64,000 bases of DNA from Brevibacterium sp. (GTDB lineage Bacteria; Actinomycetota; Actinomycetes; Actinomycetales; Brevibacteriaceae). The notes under the pieces were generated by a model. That model was not told where the DNA came from, did no database searches, and saw nothing but the letters and a program-made list of their open reading frames with translations. Shown one piece after another: positions 38,642 to 47,495 of the stretch. The position numbers and the translations under genes were made by a program. The stretch's first letter is position 1; the number at the start of each line of letters is the position of its first letter. Where the stretch lies: assembly GCF_031179145.1 (NCBI RefSeq), contig NZ_JAPSIB010000001.1:218853-282852 (forward strand), read 5' to 3'.

Positions 38642-39430
38642 ATGAGCGATGTCCTGACTTTGGAGTCCGTGTCCGTGCGCCGAGGAGAGAATTTCCTCCT
38701 CCGAGACTTCTCCCTGACCGTCTCAGAAGGTCAGCACTGGGTCGTCCTCGGCCCCAACGGCGCAGGCAAGACGACTCTGCTGGAACTGGCCGCCGGACGG
38801 ATGCACCCGACCTCGGGAGTGGTCGGCATCCTCGAGGAGAGGCTCGGACGCGTCGACGTCTTCGAGCTGCGTCCGCGCATCGGCTACGCCTCGACGGCGC
38901 TGGCGAACCGGATCCCCATGTCCGAAGCGGTCCTCGACACCGTGCTCACCGCCGCCTACGGCGTCACCGGCCGCTGGGTCGAGGAGTACGACGACGCCGA
39001 CGTCGACCGGGCCAAGGACCTGCTCACAGCCTTCGACATCACCCACCTGGCCACGCGCACCTTCGGCACCCTGTCCGAGGGTGAGCGCAAGCGCGTGCAG
39101 ATCGCCCGCGCCCTGATGACCGATCCGGAGCTGCTCCTCCTCGACGAACCCGCCTCGGGACTCGACCTCGGCGGCCGTGAGGAGCTGCTGATCGCGATGA
39201 CCGAGATCCTGTCCTCGAAGTGGGCGCCGGCGACCATCATGGTCACCCACCACGTCGAGGAGATCCCGGTCGGGATCACCCACGCCCTGCTCATCAAGGA
39301 CGGTGCCCCGGTCGCGGCTGGGCCCCTCGACGAGACCCTGACCGCGGAGAACCTCTCGGAGACCTTCGACATCGACGTCAAGCTCAGCCGCGACGGCGCG
39401 CGCTTCCACGCCAGATCGCATCTGCAGTGA
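38642..39430 (+). CDS. ABC transporter ATP-binding protein (ModF/YhbG-like)
   Basis: A 262-residue single ABC ATPase: Walker A GPNGAGKTT (about residues 40-48), signature LSEGERKR (about 143-150; Glu replaces the usual second Gly), Walker B LLLDEPASGLDLGG and the H-loop VTHHVEEIP. No permease gene accompanies it. The TTHHVEEI-type segment is shared with ATPases found alone in actinobacteria. Its TGATG overlap with the following TSUP permease gene shows the two are translated together, although TSUP carriers do not normally use an ATPase. Confidence 0.88.
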   Translation: MSDVLTLESVSVRRGENFLLRDFSLTVSEGQHWVVLGPNGAGKTTLLELAAGRMHPTSGVVGILEERLGRVDVFELRPRIGYASTALANRIPMSEAVLDTVLTAAYGVTGRWVEEYDDADVDRAKDLLTAFDITHLATRTFGTLSEGERKRVQIARALMTDPELLLLDEPASGLDLGGREELLIAMTEILSSKWAPATIMVTHHVEEIPVGITHALLIKDGAPVAAGPLDETLTAENLSETFDIDVKLSRDGARFHARSHLQ

Positions 39431-40242
39431 TGGAGTGGTGGCAGATTGCGCTGATCGTCGTCGCCGGCGTCGGCGCCGGGGGGATCAACGCCGTCGTCGG
39501 TTCGGGCACCCTCATCACCTTCCCCGCGCTCGTCGCCTTCGGCGTCCCGCCCGTGGTGGCGACCATGAGCAACGCGGTCGGCCTCGTGCCCGGCAACATC
39601 ACCTCGTCGCTGGGCTACCGGGAGGAGCTGCGCGGCCAGTGGCGGAGGATCCTCGGGTTCGTCCCCGCATCCATCCTCGGGTCGCTGACCGGCGCCTATC
39701 TGCTGCTCCACCTGCCCGAGGACGCGTTCGAGACGATCGTCCCGGTTCTCCTCGTCGTCGCCCTCATCATGGTCGTCGGACAGCCCGCGCTGTCGCGCTA
39801 TCTCAAGGAGCGCTCCCTGCGCCGGGCGCAGGAGAACGGAACCAGCGCCTCCGTCGCCGAGGTGGGGGACCCCCTCGGCACCGGGCGCTACATCCTCACT
39901 CTCATCGTCGTGTTCCTCACCGCGATCTACGGCGGCTACTTCGCCGCGGCGCAGGGCATCATCCTCATCGCCCTGCTCGGGCTCATCCTGCCCGACGACC
40001 TGCAGCGCCTCAACGGGCTGAAGAACGTGCTCGTCCTCGTCGTCAACACGGTCTCGGCGACGACGTACATCATCGTCGGCCATGACCGGATCAATTGGAT
40101 CGCCGTCATCTGCGTGGCCGTCGGCTCCCTCGTCGGCGGGTACTTCGGCGCACGGATCGGACGGAAGTTCTCGCCCGTCCTGCTGCGCACCATCATCGTC
40201 GTCCTCGGCCTCGTCGCGATCTGGCGGATCCTGACCCTGTGA
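39430..40242 (+). CDS. TSUP family membrane transporter (TauE/SafE-like)
   Basis: A 270-residue permease of the sulfite exporter TauE/SafE family with about eight hydrophobic helices. The two-repeat signature appears as AGGINAVVGSGTLITFPAL (about 17-35) and, in the second half, YGGYFAAAQGIILIALLGL (about 159-177). Substrates in the family are organosulfur or sulfite-like anions; this one's is unknown. It starts within the ABC gene's stop codon. Confidence 0.9.
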   Translation: MEWWQIALIVVAGVGAGGINAVVGSGTLITFPALVAFGVPPVVATMSNAVGLVPGNITSSLGYREELRGQWRRILGFVPASILGSLTGAYLLLHLPEDAFETIVPVLLVVALIMVVGQPALSRYLKERSLRRAQENGTSASVAEVGDPLGTGRYILTLIVVFLTAIYGGYFAAAQGIILIALLGLILPDDLQRLNGLKNVLVLVVNTVSATTYIIVGHDRINWIAVICVAVGSLVGGYFGARIGRKFSPVLLRTIIVVLGLVAIWRILTL

Positions 40243-40276
40243 GACTCGAAGCGCGTCTCGAAGAACGGTGGGGCAG

Positions 40277-41212
40277 GTGAACACTCCGGCCAAGGCCCCG
40301 ATGACCCGCGAGCAGGTGATCGCCGGCGCCCTCGCCCGCGGCATCGCCGCGGATCGACTGCACTTCTTCGACGCCGAGGCGGTGGCAACGCAGCCATCCT
40401 CGGTCGGCGGTCCCTCGCAAGGTGAGCTGTCCGGCCTGCGGGACTACACGCACCTGACCGACGTCGCGCTGCGCAGCGTGCGCGAACCTGCCGAAGGGCT
40501 GTTCATCGCGGAGTCCTCGAAGATCATCCGCCGTGCGCACGCCGCAGGGCTGAGTGCGCGGTCCTACCTGACCAGCCCGAAGTGGCTCTTCGATCTCGCC
40601 GATCTGCTCGCCGGCAATGATGCGCCCATCTTCATCGGCACGGACGCCGCCGTCGAGGCGCTGACCGGCTTCCACCTCCACCGCGGCGCGCTGGCGGCCA
40701 TGCACCGGCCGGTGACGGCACCCGTCGAGCAGCTGGTGGCCGATGCCCGGCGGCTCGTCGTCATCGAGGATGTCGTCGACCATACGAACGTCGGCGCGAT
40801 CTTTCGCTCGGCCGCCGCCTTCGGGGTCGACGCTGTGTTGGTCACCCCCAGGTGCGCCGACCCCCTCTACCGCCGCTCAGTGCGGGTGTCTATGGGCACC
40901 GTGTTCCAGGTCCCCTGGACCCGCATCGGCGAGTGGCCCGTCGGTGTCGACCGGCTGCGCGAGCTGGGATTCCACGTCGCGGCACTGGCCCTCGATGAGG
41001 ACTCCGTGTCGATCCAGGAGTTCGCCGCCGCGGCTCCCGACCGCTGCGCCATCGTCCTCGGCACCGAGGGCGACGGGCTCGGGCGGGCGACGATCGCGGC
41101 CTGCGATTCGACGGTGATGATCCCGATGAGCGGGGGAGTGGACTCTCTCAACGTCGCCGCCGCCTCGGCGGTCACCTGCTTCGCGCTGCAGAGAGATCCG
41201 TCCGGAGGCTGA
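40277..41212 (+). CDS. TrmH/SpoU-family RNA 2'-O-methyltransferase
   Basis: A 311-residue SPOUT methyltransferase with an N-terminal substrate-binding domain and the C-terminal trefoil-knot domain. The knot motifs are all there: VDHTNVGAIFRSAAAFGVDAVLVTP (motif 1), IVLGTEGDGLG (motif 2) and VMIPMSGGVDSLNVAAASAV (motif 3). It probably methylates a ribose in rRNA or tRNA using SAM; the site is unknown. The start is uncertain: GTG 40277 follows GGTGGGG, but GTG 40268 or ATG 40301 are possible. Confidence 0.88.
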   Translation: MNTPAKAPMTREQVIAGALARGIAADRLHFFDAEAVATQPSSVGGPSQGELSGLRDYTHLTDVALRSVREPAEGLFIAESSKIIRRAHAAGLSARSYLTSPKWLFDLADLLAGNDAPIFIGTDAAVEALTGFHLHRGALAAMHRPVTAPVEQLVADARRLVVIEDVVDHTNVGAIFRSAAAFGVDAVLVTPRCADPLYRRSVRVSMGTVFQVPWTRIGEWPVGVDRLRELGFHVAALALDEDSVSIQEFAAAAPDRCAIVLGTEGDGLGRATIAACDSTVMIPMSGGVDSLNVAAASAVTCFALQRDPSGG

Positions 41213-41363
41213 GGCCCGACTGAGGGCTGAACGGCGGCGCTGCCGACACCGACGATGCCGTCCGGGAGACGATCATCCGCGCCCATCGTGCACTCGACCG
41301 TTTCGATGCCGATCGCGCGGCGAAAGCCGACACCGCAGCCCTTACCGATGCGCAGCTGCTGGC
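41213..41363 (+). other. Non-coding stretch with a possible gene fragment
   Basis: From 41233 to 41363 one frame is open without a start and reads as a soluble, Asp/Arg/Ala-rich segment (DAVRETIIRAHRALDRF, then DTAALTDAQLLA). I cannot assign it. Being directly in front of a clear gene relic, it may be another decayed fragment. Confidence 0.35.
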
Positions 41364-41665
41364 AACATCCACACCGACTGGCGTCCGCCCGGCGGCGGCG
41401 CGGCCGGAGCACTCAGCCACGACGTCATCCACGGACTCGACATCACCGAACCCCTCGGCCTCCCCGCAGTTCCACCCGAACGGATCCGGCTGGTGCTCGA
41501 ACACGCCGGTGAGAAGAACCTCGCCTACTTCGGAGTCGACCTCACGGTCGCCGCCTCATCGCCGACGCCGTCGACCTGACCCTCGGCACGGGACCGGACG
41601 AAATCCGGATGAGTGCCAGGGAGATGCTACTGACAGTGACCGGAAGGGCAGGCGCAGTGACCTGA
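41364..41665 (+). pseudogene. Remnant of a maleylpyruvate isomerase-like (TIGR03083-type) gene
   Basis: The frame starting at 41364 reads IHTDWRPPGGGAAGALSHDVIHGLDITEPLGL, then a segment ending FGVDLTV. This is the central part of mycothiol-dependent maleylpyruvate isomerase-like proteins, including the metal-ligand His region. At about 41546-41552 the reading continues in another frame (GRRLIADAVDLTLGTGPDEI, then LLTVTGRAGAV, stop 41663-41665), which is the family's C-terminus. There is no start codon or N-terminal domain. So the gene has lost its 5' part and carries a frameshift. Confidence 0.75.
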
Positions 41666-41728
41666 CCAGCAGCGGGGCGGATATGGGAAGATGAGAACGC
41701 TGACATCCCCACCTGACCGAGGAGACCA

Positions 41729-42499
41729 TTGGACCGCAGCCAGCTCGCCCGTGCCCTTGAAAGCGCCCGCATCACGGGGGAGGTGGCGACCCCGCGAGAG
41801 AACAACCTCGCCCACATCCACCGGTTCCTCGCCCAGGAGCGGCAGTTCGACTTCGGCGTCGACCTGACCCGGGAGTGGGACTATCAGTCCGTCTTCGCGC
41901 TCATGGTCGACCGTGCCGGTCTGCGTCCGGAAGCCGACTACTCCGACGGTGTCGACACCATCTCCACCGACCGCTGCCTCGACGCGCTCGAGGCACTGGC
42001 GACGGCCGTCGGTGACGTCGCGCGCGCGGGCGGGACGATCCTCTTCGCGACCGGGCACCCGGCCGGCATGCTGCCGGTGCACATGGCGATCGCCGCGGCC
42101 GCAGAGGACAACGGCGCCCGCATCATCGGCCAGGACAGCGTCATCCCCGTCCCGGCCATCGGCGGGGACTGTCGTGAGATCAACCGGGTGTGGATCTGGC
42201 ACCTGCACGGCGGCACCCCGCACACCCACCTCGCCGAACCCATGCACACCCTCCTCGACGACCTCGATCGCCGAGGAGGACCCGCCCCTGATCTCGTCGT
42301 CGCCGATCACGGATGGGCAGGAGCCGCCGCGAGCAGGGGGCTGCGCACCTACGGCTACGCCGACTGCAACGATCCCGCCCTGTTCGTCGCCGAGGCGCAA
42401 GGTCAGATCGAGGCAACCGTCCCCCTCGACGACGATGTCGCCCCCTACCTCTACCAGCCGATGATCGGCTTCGTCCTCGACAGGGCGGGGTTCAGCTGA
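41729..42499 (+). CDS. Conserved actinobacterial phosphatase-like protein
   Basis: A 256-residue soluble protein. It closely follows a family annotated as phosphatase in streptomycetes: the start (ARITGEVATPRENNLAHIHRF), the central FATGHPAGMLPVHMAIA (about residues 104-120), and the end LVVADHGWAGAAASRGLRTYGYADCNDPALFVAEAQG are the conserved blocks. The several His/Asp residues in these blocks could bind metal. I know of no firm substrate. TTG 41729 is the start; a good GAGGAG lies at 41719-41724. Confidence 0.82.
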   Translation: MDRSQLARALESARITGEVATPRENNLAHIHRFLAQERQFDFGVDLTREWDYQSVFALMVDRAGLRPEADYSDGVDTISTDRCLDALEALATAVGDVARAGGTILFATGHPAGMLPVHMAIAAAAEDNGARIIGQDSVIPVPAIGGDCREINRVWIWHLHGGTPHTHLAEPMHTLLDDLDRRGGPAPDLVVADHGWAGAAASRGLRTYGYADCNDPALFVAEAQGQIEATVPLDDDVAPYLYQPMIGFVLDRAGFS

Positions 42500-42541
42500 G
42501 TGCAGGGTTCAACTGCGGGCGGGCTCGACTGAGCACAGAGC

Positions 42542-43093
42542 TCAGGCGATCTCGTGGGCGAGTCCGTCGATCACCTCGGCGCCGGGAAGCGACGCCAGGG
42601 CCTGGCCTGCGAGGATGAGCTTCGAACCGCGGATCCCGGAGCCGATGATGACGTCGTCGGCCTCGACGATGCGGGAGTCGATGAGGACCCGATAATGCGT
42701 GGGCAGTCCGATCGGTCCGATTCCGCCATACTCCATTCCCGAGTCCACGACAGCCCGCTCCATGGGCAGGAACGACGCCTTGCGGACGTCGAGGAGCTTC
42801 TTCACGCGCTTGTTGACGTCGGCGCGAGTGTGGGCGAGCACCAAGCAGGCCGCCACCCGCTCCTCACCTCCACGGGCACCGGCGACGAGCACGCAGTTCG
42901 CCGAGGTCTCGGGTCCGAGACCGGTGGCATCGAGGAGGGCGGCGGTGTCAGCGATGACCGGGTCGATCGCGAAGACGTCGACCGCCCCATCAACGGTGGG
43001 AAGCGCTTCGGCGGTCGGCTGGGCCAGGAGCTCGGGAGCCTCGGCCGCGGGGTGGAGCGTGAACTGGGTCGAGAGTCTCTCCTTAGTGTTCAT
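42542..43093 (-). CDS. YbaK/EbsC-type aminoacyl-tRNA deacylase
   Basis: A 183-residue YbaK-domain protein. Members clear wrongly charged tRNA (ProX/YbaK type). The domain is visible from CVLVAGARGGEERVAACLVLAHTRADVNKRVKKLLDVRKASF (about residues 68-109, with the conserved Lys near 97-98) to GGIGPIGLPTHYRVLIDSRI. The family's specificity cannot be judged from this. ATG 43091-43093 has TAGACT on the minus strand (43100-43105) six bases upstream, a leaderless-type promoter. Confidence 0.88.
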   Translation of the reverse strand: MNTKERLSTQFTLHPAAEAPELLAQPTAEALPTVDGAVDVFAIDPVIADTAALLDATGLGPETSANCVLVAGARGGEERVAACLVLAHTRADVNKRVKKLLDVRKASFLPMERAVVDSGMEYGGIGPIGLPTHYRVLIDSRIVEADDVIIGSGIRGSKLILAGQALASLPGAEVIDGLAHEIA

Positions 43094-43144
43094 GACCACA
43101 GTCTAAGAGCTTCGGGTCGAATCGCTTCCCCGACGTCCATCGGA

Positions 43145-43269
43145 TAGACTGGACTGTCGGTTCGCGTCCGGTTCCTACGGCGCGAAACGTTTCCAGCAGA
43201 CGAATTCGGGCACTGGCGGATGGGTCGACCCATACCAGGCGCCTGATTGGATTCAGCAAAGGTAAGCAT
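43145..43269 (+). promoter_or_regulatory. rpmE2 promoter and structured 5' leader
   Basis: TAGACT at 43145-43150 is a likely -10 and would give a leader of about 110 bases before the rpmE2 ATG 43270. Within it, a hairpin is visible: CTGG (about 43214) pairs with CCAG (about 43236) around ATGGGT-CG-ACCCAT (43221-43234). A leader this long before a ribosomal-protein gene suggests autoregulation; an L31 leader motif is known in actinobacteria, but I cannot prove this is one. Confidence 0.4.
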
Positions 43270-43524
43270 ATGAAAAAGGACATCCACCCGGAATACGCGC
43301 CGATCGTGTTCAACGACCTCGCGTCCGGAACCAAGTTCCTCACGCGCTCGACCGCGAAGAGCGACAAGACGATCGAATGGGAAGACGGCAACACCTACCC
43401 CGTGATCGACGTCGAGATCTCGAGCGCCTCGCACCCGTTCTACACTGGAAAGCAGCGCATCCTCGACTCGGCCGGTCGTGTCGAGAAGTTCAAGGACCGC
43501 TACAAGGGCTTCGGCAAGCGCTGA
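43270..43524 (+). CDS. rpmE2: Ribosomal protein L31 type B (zinc-independent)
   Basis: An 84-residue L31 paralogue of the C-minus type: none of the zinc-binding cysteines of classical L31 is present. Family marks are [25 protein letters not shown] and the end [33 protein letters not shown]. In many bacteria this form replaces zinc-binding L31 under zinc shortage and is under Zur control; I did not find a convincing Zur box. It is monocistronic, with a strong terminator after it. Confidence 0.96.
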   Translation: MKKDIHPEYAPIVFNDLASGTKFLTRSTAKSDKTIEWEDGNTYPVIDVEISSASHPFYTGKQRILDSAGRVEKFKDRYKGFGKR

Positions 43525-43564
43525 TCCCGCCGCGGCGTCCGGCCGCGCGCACGTTCTCAACGGA

Positions 43565-43597
43565 AACTGCCCCGCACTCTTGGAGTGCGGGGCAGTT
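43565..43597 (+). terminator. Intrinsic terminator after rpmE2
   Basis: A perfect 15-bp stem (43565-43579 with 43583-43597) with a 3-base loop TTG, followed by a short pyrimidine tail (CTCGTCC). It also lies before the end of the convergent pdxK gene. Confidence 0.85.
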
Positions 43598-43649
43598 CTC
43601 GTCCCTGCTGACGATGCCCAGACGGACCGAGGCCGGCAGCGTCGGGAGG

Positions 43650-44495
43650 TCAGCCCTCGACCGTCAGCGGTTCGTCGACGGTGACGACCACCTCGGAGGA
43701 GGGCGTCGTGCGGGCGGCGGGGTGGAACAGGGACGCGACTCCGGTGGCGTTGTCGAGGCAGCCGGCGATGCCGTGGGCGACCTGCTCCTTGGCGGCGATG
43801 ACCGCTTCGCGGATGCTCATCCCGGTCGCGATGCCGGCGGCGATCGAACTGGCGAAGGAGCAGCCGGCGCCGTTGACGAGCTTCTCGTGGACCTTGCGCG
43901 AGCGCAGGATCGTCGCGGTCTCACCGTCGTAGAGGACGTCGATGGCGTCCTCACCGGCCAGTCGTGCACCACCCTTGACGACGACGTTCTGGGCGCCCTG
44001 GGCGTGGATGATCCTCGCGGCCTCGATCATGCCCTGAACGGAGTCGATGGGATCGAGACCGGCCAGGGTCGCGGCCTCCTCGAGGTTCGGGGTGATAACG
44101 GTGGCCAGGGGCACGAGGTTCTCGACGAACAGGTCCTTGAGATCGACCATCGTGCCCGCGCCCTTGCAGACGAGGACCGGGTCGAAGACATAGGGCAGTT
44201 CGTTGGTCCGCAGCTCGCGGGCGAGCACGAGCGCCGAGTCCACGGATCCGAGCATCCCCGACTTGATCGCCTGGAACTCATGCACGGACAGTGCCGATTC
44301 CAGCTGCCGGTTGACGACCTCGGGGTCGATGAACTCGAGCACGTGGCCGTAGTCCGCGGCCGGATCGAAGGTGACGATGCAGGTGACGACGGCGGTGCCG
44401 AACGCGCCGTATTCCTCGAACATCTTGAGGTCGGCTTCGAGCCCGGCTCCGCCGGAGACGTCGGAGCCGGCGATGGTGAGCACTTTGGCGGTCAT
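43650..44495 (-). CDS. pdxK: Pyridoxine/pyridoxal kinase of the ThiD-like type
   Basis: A 281-residue ribokinase-superfamily enzyme. The motifs VLTIAGSDVSGGAGLEADLKMFEEYGAFG (residues 5-33), IKSGMLGS, YVFDPVLVCKGAG and the anion-hole end VNGAGCSFASSIAAG are those of the Gram-positive pyridoxine kinases that grew out of the ThiD family; the VCKG stretch fits PdxK better than hydroxymethylpyrimidine kinase. It likely makes pyridoxal phosphate by salvage. Some overlap with ThiD function is possible. It is followed on the same strand by no partner gene. Confidence 0.85.
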   Translation of the reverse strand: MTAKVLTIAGSDVSGGAGLEADLKMFEEYGAFGTAVVTCIVTFDPAADYGHVLEFIDPEVVNRQLESALSVHEFQAIKSGMLGSVDSALVLARELRTNELPYVFDPVLVCKGAGTMVDLKDLFVENLVPLATVITPNLEEAATLAGLDPIDSVQGMIEAARIIHAQGAQNVVVKGGARLAGEDAIDVLYDGETATILRSRKVHEKLVNGAGCSFASSIAAGIATGMSIREAVIAAKEQVAHGIAGCLDNATGVASLFHPAARTTPSSEVVVTVDEPLTVEG

Positions 44496-44543
44496 GAGGG
44501 TCCTTTCACAATGATCTGACGACGAAGAGTCTACGCGTGCGGC

Positions 44544-45008
44544 TCACGCGCCCGCATAGCCGTGCTGACGCCACGCCTCATAGAGGGCGATGGACGCCGA
44601 GTTGGCGAGATTGAGCGAGCGCCTCGACGGCAGCATCGGGATCCTCACGCTCAATCGCACGTGCTCATCGGCGATGACCGTCTCGGGCAGCCCCGTCGAC
44701 TCCTGACCGAACAGGAGGACATCGCCGTCACGGTAGTCCACCTCGGCGAAGGACGTCTCCGCGTGCGTGCTGAACGCGATCACCCGGCGATCGCCGAGGT
44801 GGTCCCAAAGGTCCGTGATCGACGCGTGCACGGTGACATTGGCCAGGTCATGGTAGTCGAGACCCGCCCGCCGCAGCTTCGCGTCGGAGAGGTCGAACCC
44901 GAGGGGTTCGACGAGGTGGAGGTGGGCTCCGGTGACCGCGGCCAGGCGGATGGCGTTGCCGGTGTTGCCCGGGATCTCGGGAGTGTGGAAGACGATGTCG
45001 ATGTTCAT
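44544..45008 (-). CDS. trmL: TrmL, tRNA (cytidine/uridine-34-2'-O)-methyltransferase
   Basis: A 154-residue minimal SPOUT methyltransferase. It has just the knot domain: FHTPEIPGNTGNAIRLAAVTGAHLHLVEPLGF (about residues 7-38), LLFGQESTGLP (motif 2) and IPMLPSRRSLNLANSASIALYEAWRQ (motif 3). TrmL methylates the wobble ribose in tRNA-Leu in E. coli. The length and motifs match well. It lies 15 bases after the methyltransferase gene on the same strand. Confidence 0.93.
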   Translation of the reverse strand: MNIDIVFHTPEIPGNTGNAIRLAAVTGAHLHLVEPLGFDLSDAKLRRAGLDYHDLANVTVHASITDLWDHLGDRRVIAFSTHAETSFAEVDYRDGDVLLFGQESTGLPETVIADEHVRLSVRIPMLPSRRSLNLANSASIALYEAWRQHGYAGA

Positions 45009-45023
45009 ATGGGTGTCATTGTC

Positions 45024-45815
45024 TCACTTCGGCGCGAGTAGCCTACGCATGAGCAGGTAGCCCTGAGGTGTGCTCTCGGGGTACTGCCCGTGCTGGTCGG
45101 GTTCCCGCTCGACGCGAGCGACCGGGGCGAATCCGTGGGCCCGGAGGCGGGAGGCGACCGAGCCGAGCGTTCGCCGGTGGAAGCTGAGATCGACATCGAT
45201 TCCCGCCAGCTCGGTGAAGTGCTCCACCTGGTGGCCGGCGGCAAGGCCATCCGCTTCGGTGGGATCGGTCGGCTCTGCAGGATGGGTCGGTTCGGAAGGG
45301 AGCTGGAAGGCGAGCTGGAAGTGGCCGCCCGGCCGGAGCACCCGGGCCACCTCGGCGAAGACGGCGTCGAGATCCTCGTCCGGGACGTGGATGATCGAGT
45401 ACCACGCCACCACCCCCGCGAGGCTGTCGCTGTCCCGGGGCAGACAGGTCATCGTCCCGACGGTGAAGTCGATGCCAGGATGATGCTGCTTCGCCTGGGC
45501 GATCATCGCCGGCGAGAGGTCGAGCCCGCTGGCCTCGAGACCCAGTGCGGCGAGGAAAGCGGTGATCCGGCCGGGTCCGCAGCCGAGTTCGAGCGTCTCC
45601 GCGCTGCCGGTGGCGAGCACGAGTTCGGAGAACGCCCCGAGCACGGCGCGATCATAGGGCTTCGCGGCGAGTTCGTTCGCGATCCAGGCGGTGTACTCCT
45701 CCGCGATCGCATCGTAGGAGTCCCGCGTCGCAGTCCGATGGTCGGGTGAATGGTCAGCGCTGCCGGGGGCAGTGTCGCGGTGGCGGTCGGGTGCAGGGGC
45801 AGGGGAGTCGGTCAT
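45024..45815 (-). CDS. SAM-dependent class I methyltransferase
   Basis: A 263-residue protein with a Rossmann-type methyltransferase core: motif I LELGCGPGRITAFL (about residues 76-89), LDLSPAMIAQAK (post I), the WYSIIHVPDEDL segment and RPGGHFQLAF. The about 30 N-terminal residues are polar and probably disordered. The substrate is unknown. It is divergent from the lipase-maturation-like gene, 150 bp apart, and lies just upstream of trmL. Confidence 0.9.
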   Translation of the reverse strand: MTDSPAPAPDRHRDTAPGSADHSPDHRTATRDSYDAIAEEYTAWIANELAAKPYDRAVLGAFSELVLATGSAETLELGCGPGRITAFLAALGLEASGLDLSPAMIAQAKQHHPGIDFTVGTMTCLPRDSDSLAGVVAWYSIIHVPDEDLDAVFAEVARVLRPGGHFQLAFQLPSEPTHPAEPTDPTEADGLAAGHQVEHFTELAGIDVDLSFHRRTLGSVASRLRAHGFAPVARVEREPDQHGQYPESTPQGYLLMRRLLAPK

Positions 45816-45968
45816 CTGCTCAGCCTATGCCTTCGACCAGCGTCAGCGAGGCTCTTGCCGGACCCCTGTTGGCTGTGCTCAACTGGCAGGACCTGCACTG
45901 AGAAGCACCCCGGATCGACGGGCCGCCACCGGCCCGAGGAAAAACCCGGGGTGGATGCGAGGGACGTG

Positions 45969-47495
45969 ATGGACTGGGCTGATTGGCTGCTGCTCCTCGA
46001 CGCGCATGACTACACGATCGCGCGCGAGGTCATCATGCGCGGGGTCGCGGCCGTGTTCCTCCTGGCATTCCTGTCCTCCTTCTGTCAGTTCCCCGCCCTG
46101 CTCGGCGAGCGCGGTCTCCTGCCCGCACCGGTCTTCATCCGTCGGACCAGCGGCCGTTGGTCACCGAGTCTCTTCCGCTGGCGGCGCACCCCCTACAGCG
46201 ACCGCCTGCTGCGCGTGGTGTGCGTGGTCGGGATGGTCCTGGCCGCCTCGGTGGTGGCAGGGGTGGTGCAGCTGGGACCGGCATGGACGCCGATCCCGGT
46301 GTTCCTCGCGATGTGGGGCCTCTACCTGTCGATCGTGAGCATCGGGCAGCGCTTCTACGGTTTCGGCTGGGAATCGATGCTCCTCGAATCCGGGTTCATC
46401 GTCGGCTTCCTCGGTTCGCACGAGGTCGCTCCGCCACTCCTCATCCTGCTGTTCCTGCGCTGGCTGATGTTCCGCCTCGAGTTCGGGGCGGGGATGATCA
46501 AGATGCGCGGCGATCAGTCCTGGCGCGACCTGACGGCGATGAACTACCACCATCAGACTCAGCCCATGCCCAATCCCCTCAGCCGCTGGGCGCATCAGAA
46601 ACCCGAGTGGTGGCACAAGTCGGAGACGTTGGGCAGTCACATCATCCAGTTGGTGATGCCGTGGCTGCTCTTCCTCCCGCAGCCGATCGCCTCCTGTGCC
46701 GCCTGCCTGATCATCGGCTCTCAGTTGGCGCTGGTCATCACCGGCAACTATGCCTGGCTGAACTGGCTGACCATCATCCTCGCCTTCTCCGGCATCAGCG
46801 ACTCCTTCCTCCGCTGGGTCGGCGGCGGCCCGTTCCCGAGCTGGGGCTGGGAGCACTGGGGCGAGGCGACCGGCGGGAACGCGGTGGGCGCTGGCGCCTC
46901 TGCTGCTGATGGCAGTGTCGCGGTCTCCGGCGCCTCACCTCTGTGGTGGCTGATCCTCACCGCTGGGGTGTTCGTGGTCCTCGCCGTCCTCAGCCGGCGT
47001 CCGCTGCTCAACCTCTTCTCCGCGCACCAGCTGATGAACGCCAGCTACAACCGCTGGCATCTCGTCAACGCCTATGGGGCATTCGGCTCGATGAGCCAGG
47101 AGCGCCGCGAGGTGATCATCGAAGGCACTCTGAGTCCGGACCCGGAGGAGGCGGACTGGCACGCCTTCGAGTTCAAGGGCAAGCCGGGCGACGTCTCGCG
47201 GAGGCCACGGCAGTTCGCCCCCTACCACCTCCGACTCGACTGGATGATGTGGTTCCTGGCACTGGGGGACTGTGGAGACGAGTGGTTCCTCCGTCTGCTG
47301 CGGAAGATCCTCGCCGGTGACCCGGGAGTGCGGCGTCTGCTCCGGGTCGATCCCTTCGACGGCCGGGCGCCCGCCCTGATCCGGGTCCGGGTCTTCGACT
47401 ACCGCTTCGCGACGAAGGCGGAGAAGCGCGAGACCGGGCAGTGGTGGGTGCGTGAGGAGCTCGGCACCCTCGTGGCACCGCGCGGCCACCTCTGA
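45969..47495 (+). CDS. Lipase maturation factor (LMF1) family membrane protein
   Basis: A 508-residue polytopic membrane protein of the LMF family. In vertebrates LMF1 helps fold lipases in the ER; bacterial members are uncharacterised. Conserved blocks: YGFGWESMLLESGFIVGFL (about residues 128-146), FRLEFGAGMIKMRGDQSWRDLTAMNYHHQTQPMPNPLSRW split around the Lys-Arg loop, and a soluble C-terminal domain (NAYGAFGSMSQERREVIIEGT; FAPYHLRLDWMMWFLALG) like that of LMF1. I preferred ATG 45969, with GAGGGA just upstream, over longer in-frame starts. Confidence 0.88.
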   Translation: MDWADWLLLLDAHDYTIAREVIMRGVAAVFLLAFLSSFCQFPALLGERGLLPAPVFIRRTSGRWSPSLFRWRRTPYSDRLLRVVCVVGMVLAASVVAGVVQLGPAWTPIPVFLAMWGLYLSIVSIGQRFYGFGWESMLLESGFIVGFLGSHEVAPPLLILLFLRWLMFRLEFGAGMIKMRGDQSWRDLTAMNYHHQTQPMPNPLSRWAHQKPEWWHKSETLGSHIIQLVMPWLLFLPQPIASCAACLIIGSQLALVITGNYAWLNWLTIILAFSGISDSFLRWVGGGPFPSWGWEHWGEATGGNAVGAGASAADGSVAVSGASPLWWLILTAGVFVVLAVLSRRPLLNLFSAHQLMNASYNRWHLVNAYGAFGSMSQERREVIIEGTLSPDPEEADWHAFEFKGKPGDVSRRPRQFAPYHLRLDWMMWFLALGDCGDEWFLRLLRKILAGDPGVRRLLRVDPFDGRAPALIRVRVFDYRFATKAEKRETGQWWVREELGTLVAPRGHL

